A stretch of DNA of 10,060 nt from assembly GCA_024644425.1 (NCBI GenBank), contig JAHELA010000050.1, positions 1 through 10,060 on the forward strand, given 5' to 3'. The position numbers and the translations under genes are program-made. Below are positions 7,239-10,060 of the stretch, piece after piece. The DNA comes from Nitrosomonadaceae bacterium. Lineage in GTDB: Bacteria > Pseudomonadota > Gammaproteobacteria > Burkholderiales > Nitrosomonadaceae. Every line of letters starts with the position of its first letter. The first letter of the stretch is position 1. The notes beneath the pieces are model-generated. The model was given only the letters and a program-made list of their open reading frames with translations, did no database searches and was not told the DNA's origin.

Positions 7239-7270
7239 AAAAAAAGGGGATTCGTAAATATACTAATCCC
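7239..7270 (-). terminator. Rho-independent terminator facing the tRNA gene
   Basis: Read on the minus strand, GGGATT (7270-7265), a 12-base loop and AATCCC (7252-7247) are followed by one C and a run of seven T (7245-7239). That is a standard intrinsic terminator for transcripts leaving the 7445-9755 gene pair. It ends two bases beyond the encoded CCA of the tRNA, so it would stop antisense transcription through the tRNA. On the plus strand the hairpin has no T tract after it. Confidence 0.6.
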
Positions 7271-7311
7271 TATCTCTATATAGTAGAAGTATTCGCGTTC
7301 ATAATTATCGC

Positions 7312-7337
7312 AGAAAGTTGGTAAGTCAGGCCAAACG
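7312..7337 (+). repeat. Direct repeat copy 1 (AGAAAGTTGGTAAGTCAGG core)
   Basis: This copy shares AGAAA-R-TTGGTAAGTCAGG, and after two to three variable bases AAACG, with a second copy 101 bases downstream. Across the first 19 bases only one position differs. Both copies lie in the non-coding spacer between the tRNA terminator and the 218-residue unknown gene. Confidence 0.7.
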
Positions 7338-7412
7338 TAAAACTATGCCCTAATAGCCAAATATTTTACTGTTAATAAAGAATAAGTTATATAATCTAGG
7401 CCAGACTTGTTG

Positions 7413-7439
7413 AGAAAATTGGTAAGTCAGGTAAAAACG
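7413..7439 (+). repeat. Direct repeat copy 2 (AGAAAATTGGTAAGTCAGG core)
   Basis: Second copy of the spacer repeat, with one substitution in the 19-base core and one extra base before AAACG. It ends five bases before the stop codon of the unknown minus-strand gene. A 75-base segment with no further similarity separates the two copies. Confidence 0.7.
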
Positions 7440-7444
7440 GAGGG

Positions 7445-8101
7445 TTATGTTCCAATTATCCAGCCTTTAATTGTCTCACTAGAGTAGCTTTTCCCACTCT
7501 CCATCTTGGCGGGAGTGGGTTTGCCCTCTATATTTATCGTCCCCTTTTCCAGTTTTTTTGCGATTGCCTCAGCCCGTTTATCAAGATTCCATCTTGCGCT
7601 AATTGGGCTTCTCAATAGGGCATCATTCACCTGTTTAGCGAGTGCCTTAATTGCGATTGCTCTGGCTTTATTTTTTGCCGTACCTTTCTCTCTGCCCATC
7701 TTTAAATTTTCTTTTTCTTTTTCTTTTTGTCCATGGAGAAAGCTTCTTGCAGTTTTGCCAGCAAGTAAAATTTCCAATCCTTTTTGTTCGCCAATTTTGA
7801 TTGCATATTTGATAATCCATAGCCGATCAATATCGACTTGTATATTTTCCGGAATATTTACGTGAGCCATTTCTAGTTTGAGGTTGTCCAGATTGTTCGG
7901 ATAATTTGCGATATACCGTTTAATTTGGTCAGGATTATATCTTTGTTCTATCAATAACTTGTACTGGGTGTTCTTAAATTGATCAATAAATTTCTGTGGT
8001 ATCCATTTGGGAAGTTTCCCGCGTATTCCGTCGTAGGGTTCGCCCACTAATTTTTGTAAAATCTTAAATGCTTCAAGGGCGCTTTTAGGTTGTTTTAGCA
8101 T
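7445..8101 (-). CDS. Protein of unknown function, helical and basic
   Basis: I do not recognise this 218-residue protein. It has no signal peptide or membrane segment and is rich in Lys, Ala, Ile and Glu, so a soluble helical protein is likely. Visible parts are an N-terminal region with LPKWIPQKFIDQF, a middle helix region WIIKYAIKIGEQKGLEILL, a highly charged linker QKEKEKENLK (residues 125-134), an Ala/Lys-rich helix KARAIAIKALAKQV, and a C-terminus with RAEAIAKKLEKG and SYSSETIKGWI. The last resembles the recognition-helix end of some helix-turn-helix proteins, but that is a weak impression. Its start overlaps the end of the diguanylate cyclase gene by 17 bases in another frame, with no visible ribosome site, so translational coupling is likely. 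It is followed by a good terminator. Confidence 0.7.
   Translation of the reverse strand: MLKQPKSALEAFKILQKLVGEPYDGIRGKLPKWIPQKFIDQFKNTQYKLLIEQRYNPDQIKRYIANYPNNLDNLKLEMAHVNIPENIQVDIDRLWIIKYAIKIGEQKGLEILLAGKTARSFLHGQKEKEKENLKMGREKGTAKNKARAIAIKALAKQVNDALLRSPISARWNLDKRAEAIAKKLEKGTINIEGKPTPAKMESGKSYSSETIKGWIIGT
7707..7728 (+). repeat. Short hexamer tandem repeat (TTTTTC) inside the unknown gene
   Basis: About three and a half copies of a six-base unit, TTTTTC on the plus strand, encode the alternating Lys-Glu linker of the 218-residue protein on the minus strand. Because the unit is a multiple of three, slippage would change linker length by two residues per unit without shifting the frame. Confidence 0.6.
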
Positions 8102-9755
8102 TATTTTGTTTTGCGTTGTATATCATGATACGGTTTCTACCATTTTCTTTGGCATTATAGAGCGCATCATCAGCATTCTTCATTAGTGCTTCTGGTGCCA
8201 TATCTTTGTCATCAAGCATAGCAATGCCGATGCTTACTGTGAAAGTTATTTTCTGGCCTTCATGCTCCACAAATGTATTTTCTATCGTTTTCCTTAGTCT
8301 TTCAGCAATAATGCCAGCCGTATCAATTGTTGTATTAGGTAACAAAACCGAAAATTCTTCGCCTCCAAAGCGCCCAATGGTGTCCTCATTTCTAATCGTA
8401 TTTTTTGCTACAGTAGAAAAATGATGAAGGACTATATCGCCAACATGATGACCATATTTATCATTTATCTTTTTAAAAAAATCAATATCAATCATAAGAA
8501 TTGATATATCTTCGGTGTTTCTTTTTGCTCTTGACAATTCTTTTTCAAAATATGACAGGAATGCTCTACGATTAAATAAAGCTGTCAACTCATCCGTCAT
8601 TGCAAGCTCTGATAGGTGGGTTTTCAGGTTTTCATTTTCAGTCATATCACGCGCTAGTGCGAAAATATATTTTTCGCCATTATCGACAATACAGGTCATG
8701 CTGACTTCGACAGGGTATTCGGTTTTATTTTTGCAAACATGAACAGCGTTAACAGTATAAGATGCGCCCGTTTCTAGTGAAGGCCAGACGTTGCTAATAA
8801 GTTTTTTTGCTGTGGGAGATACCTCAAAGTCAAATATATTTGTATGCACAAGCTCATCGCGGGAATACCCAAGATCATTACAAATGGCTTCATTAAAGTC
8901 CGTAATTCTGCCTTTAATATCATAGGCATAAAATTCATCTGGTGCATTTTCAATCAATGTACGCAAACGTGATTCATTGATGCGGAGCAACTCAAGTTCA
9001 GCTGCCAGTCGTTGTGAAAAGCGATTCTCATATCTGGCGGTAAACAAGGGTAATAGTATGAGTAAGATAGCAGCGAAGGATAACGCAGCTGCCATAAGCT
9101 CGCCTTCAATCATAAAACCACGCTTGTCTATTATTGCTTCTTCATTAAAAGTTAAATTTAACGCTGCCATACCTGTGTAATGCATGCTCGAAATGGCTAT
9201 GCCCATCATGCAAGCAGCCATGGTTTTTATAAAAAAGGAGCTACTAGTTTTTTCTGCTTTTAGCGAAACAAGCAGCCATAATGCCAAACTTGATATGACT
9301 ATAGCGAGAATAACTGACAGGGACACTAGTAAAAAATCATAGTGCATGTCAGCCGCTAAGTGCATGCCACGCATCCCCATATAATGCATGCCCGCAATAC
9401 CTATCCCCATGATGGTTCCACCAAGGAGGGTATACCAGAGATTTCGACCAATGCTGGCAATACCAAAACCTAAGAAACTTGCGGAAATAGCGATCAGCAG
9501 TGATAAGAACGTAAGCCCTGCTTCATAATGAACGGAGATGGGAAGCGTGTATGCAAACATGCCAGTAAAATGCATTGTCCATATACCCAACCCCAAGGCT
9601 ACAGAACTTAGCCCTAACCACTTATTCAGGTGGTATTTTTTTTGTGACTTCCATGCTACATCAGCCAGTTCTAATGCCACATAAGATGAGAGAATAGCTA
9701 CAACAATAGATACCGCAACAAATGGGTAGTTATATGTAGCTTCTATGTATCGCAT
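8085..9755 (-). CDS. MHYT-PAS-GGDEF membrane diguanylate cyclase
   Basis: A 556-residue inner-membrane signalling protein. The N-terminal MHYT domain (about 9-240) has seven predicted membrane helices and three copies of its motif: MHFT (61-64), MHYM (123-126) and MHYT (191-194). The family is proposed to bind metal and sense a diatomic gas such as O2, CO or NO. A PAS domain (about 259-370) follows, then a GGDEF domain (about 382-545) that makes cyclic di-GMP from two GTP. The active signature GGEEF is at 464-468, metal-binding D423 lies in IDIDFFKKIND, and the product-inhibition site RxxD (455-458) sits five residues before GGEEF, so the enzyme looks active and feedback-controlled. No EAL domain is present. 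No good ribosome site precedes the ATG. Its 3' end overlaps the unknown 218-residue gene. Confidence 0.94.
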   Translation of the reverse strand: MRYIEATYNYPFVAVSIVVAILSSYVALELADVAWKSQKKYHLNKWLGLSSVALGLGIWTMHFTGMFAYTLPISVHYEAGLTFLSLLIAISASFLGFGIASIGRNLWYTLLGGTIMGIGIAGMHYMGMRGMHLAADMHYDFLLVSLSVILAIVISSLALWLLVSLKAEKTSSSFFIKTMAACMMGIAISSMHYTGMAALNLTFNEEAIIDKRGFMIEGELMAAALSFAAILLILLPLFTARYENRFSQRLAAELELLRINESRLRTLIENAPDEFYAYDIKGRITDFNEAICNDLGYSRDELVHTNIFDFEVSPTAKKLISNVWPSLETGASYTVNAVHVCKNKTEYPVEVSMTCIVDNGEKYIFALARDMTENENLKTHLSELAMTDELTALFNRRAFLSYFEKELSRAKRNTEDISILMIDIDFFKKINDKYGHHVGDIVLHHFSTVAKNTIRNEDTIGRFGGEEFSVLLPNTTIDTAGIIAERLRKTIENTFVEHEGQKITFTVSIGIAMLDDKDMAPEALMKNADDALYNAKENGRNRIMIYNAKQNNAKTT

Positions 9756-10060
9756 TGGCGTTAGTAAGCTTTAAAGAAATACAATAGGCTGTGGATACCT
9801 TATCACATAACCTTGTTCGTAGAGGGCTTATGGACAAAAATGGCTGATATTAAATTTCCAATAGATTTTATTTTCTTCCATTGCAATATAGTAATGAGTG
9901 GGTATAACCCCCTTGCTACCCCTCTCCAATAATTCACATTCCGCGGTACAACTTCGGTACAGACCGTTCATATAAAGTAAGGCTGGCATTGATCGAAAAA
10001 TCCTACATGGGCCCCTACATTAAACCAATAATGAATAAATGAGTCATAGGTAAAATTATA
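9756..10060. other. Non-coding right end, 305 bases
   Basis: No recognisable gene, tRNA or mobile element is present. On the minus strand it must hold the promoter of the MHYT-PAS-GGDEF gene, but I see only weak candidates. A perfect TATAAT lies at 10060-10055 on the minus strand, with any -35 outside the window. It contains the doubtful 53-codon minus-strand frame listed separately, a DnaA-box-like nonamer at 9790-9798 with one mismatch, and two copies of CCTACAT (10002-10008 and 10014-10020). Confidence 0.5.
9828..9989 (-). CDS. Doubtful 53-residue open frame
   Basis: An ATG at 9989 opens a frame of 53 codons ending in TAA at 9830-9828. The product starts MPALLYMNGLYRSC and ends WKFNISHFCP, with three cysteines and no membrane segment or family I know. 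AGGA lies 11 bases before the ATG, longer than ideal. A TATAAT lies about 66 bases upstream on the same strand. It is in the same orientation as the MHYT-PAS-GGDEF gene, 72 bases upstream of it. An open frame of this size can occur by chance at this base composition, so I list it only as a candidate small gene or leader. Confidence 0.2.
   Translation of the reverse strand: MPALLYMNGLYRSCTAECELLERGSKGVIPTHYYIAMEENKIYWKFNISHFCP

Noticed and set aside
7312..7439. Direct repeats as a minimal CRISPR array
   Set aside because: Only two copies with a 75-base gap, no palindromic unit and no cas genes. The spacing does not fit CRISPR spacers.
9790..9798. DnaA-box-like nonamer TGTGGATAC
   Set aside because: A single one-mismatch site with no cluster, no dnaA or dnaN nearby and no AT-rich unwinding element; not evidence of an origin.

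Overview
The window reads as an ordinary chromosomal segment of a moderately AT-leaning betaproteobacterium. The gene order pgpA - pncC (cinA-like) - recA - recX - alaS is the usual betaproteobacterial arrangement. Together with the protein sequences and the MHYT-type diguanylate cyclase, it makes Nitrosomonadales (Nitrosomonas-like) my best guess. That is an inference from gene order and general family knowledge, not a database result.

Layout. Positions 1-139 hold the C-terminal end of pgpA, followed on the same strand by pncC. An 84-base gap carries a probable recA promoter (extended -10 at 731-739) with a degenerate LexA-type dyad inside it. recA, recX, alaS, trxB and an SmrB-like gene then run in one direction to 6456 with gaps of 5 to 42 bases, so they could form one long transcriptional unit. 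It would combine recombinational repair (RecA and its modulator RecX), alanyl-tRNA charging, thioredoxin reduction and probable cleavage of mRNA at collided ribosomes. A weak AT-rich hairpin with a T tract may end it, next to the stop of a convergent gene for an exported peroxiredoxin.

A tRNA-Arg(CCT) gene with encoded CCA lies at 7162-7237, divergent from the peroxiredoxin gene. It is followed by a hairpin whose T tract lies on the minus strand, so the hairpin ends minus-strand transcripts just before they would run antisense through the tRNA. Next comes a short spacer with two near-identical direct repeats of about 26 bases.

The right-hand third is a minus-strand pair: a membrane MHYT-PAS-GGDEF protein (probable diguanylate cyclase with an intact inhibitory site) whose 3' end overlaps by 17 bases the start of a 218-residue protein I do not recognise. 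The last 305 bases hold no recognisable gene, only a doubtful 53-codon open frame and a TATAAT hexamer at the very edge.

Most of the window is conserved housekeeping DNA. The parts most worth a second look are the unknown gene coupled to the diguanylate cyclase, the repeats beside the tRNA, the possible SOS site at recA, and the A/T hairpin that sits where the alaS ribosome binding site should be. I found no convincing new multi-gene system, mobile element or CRISPR array.
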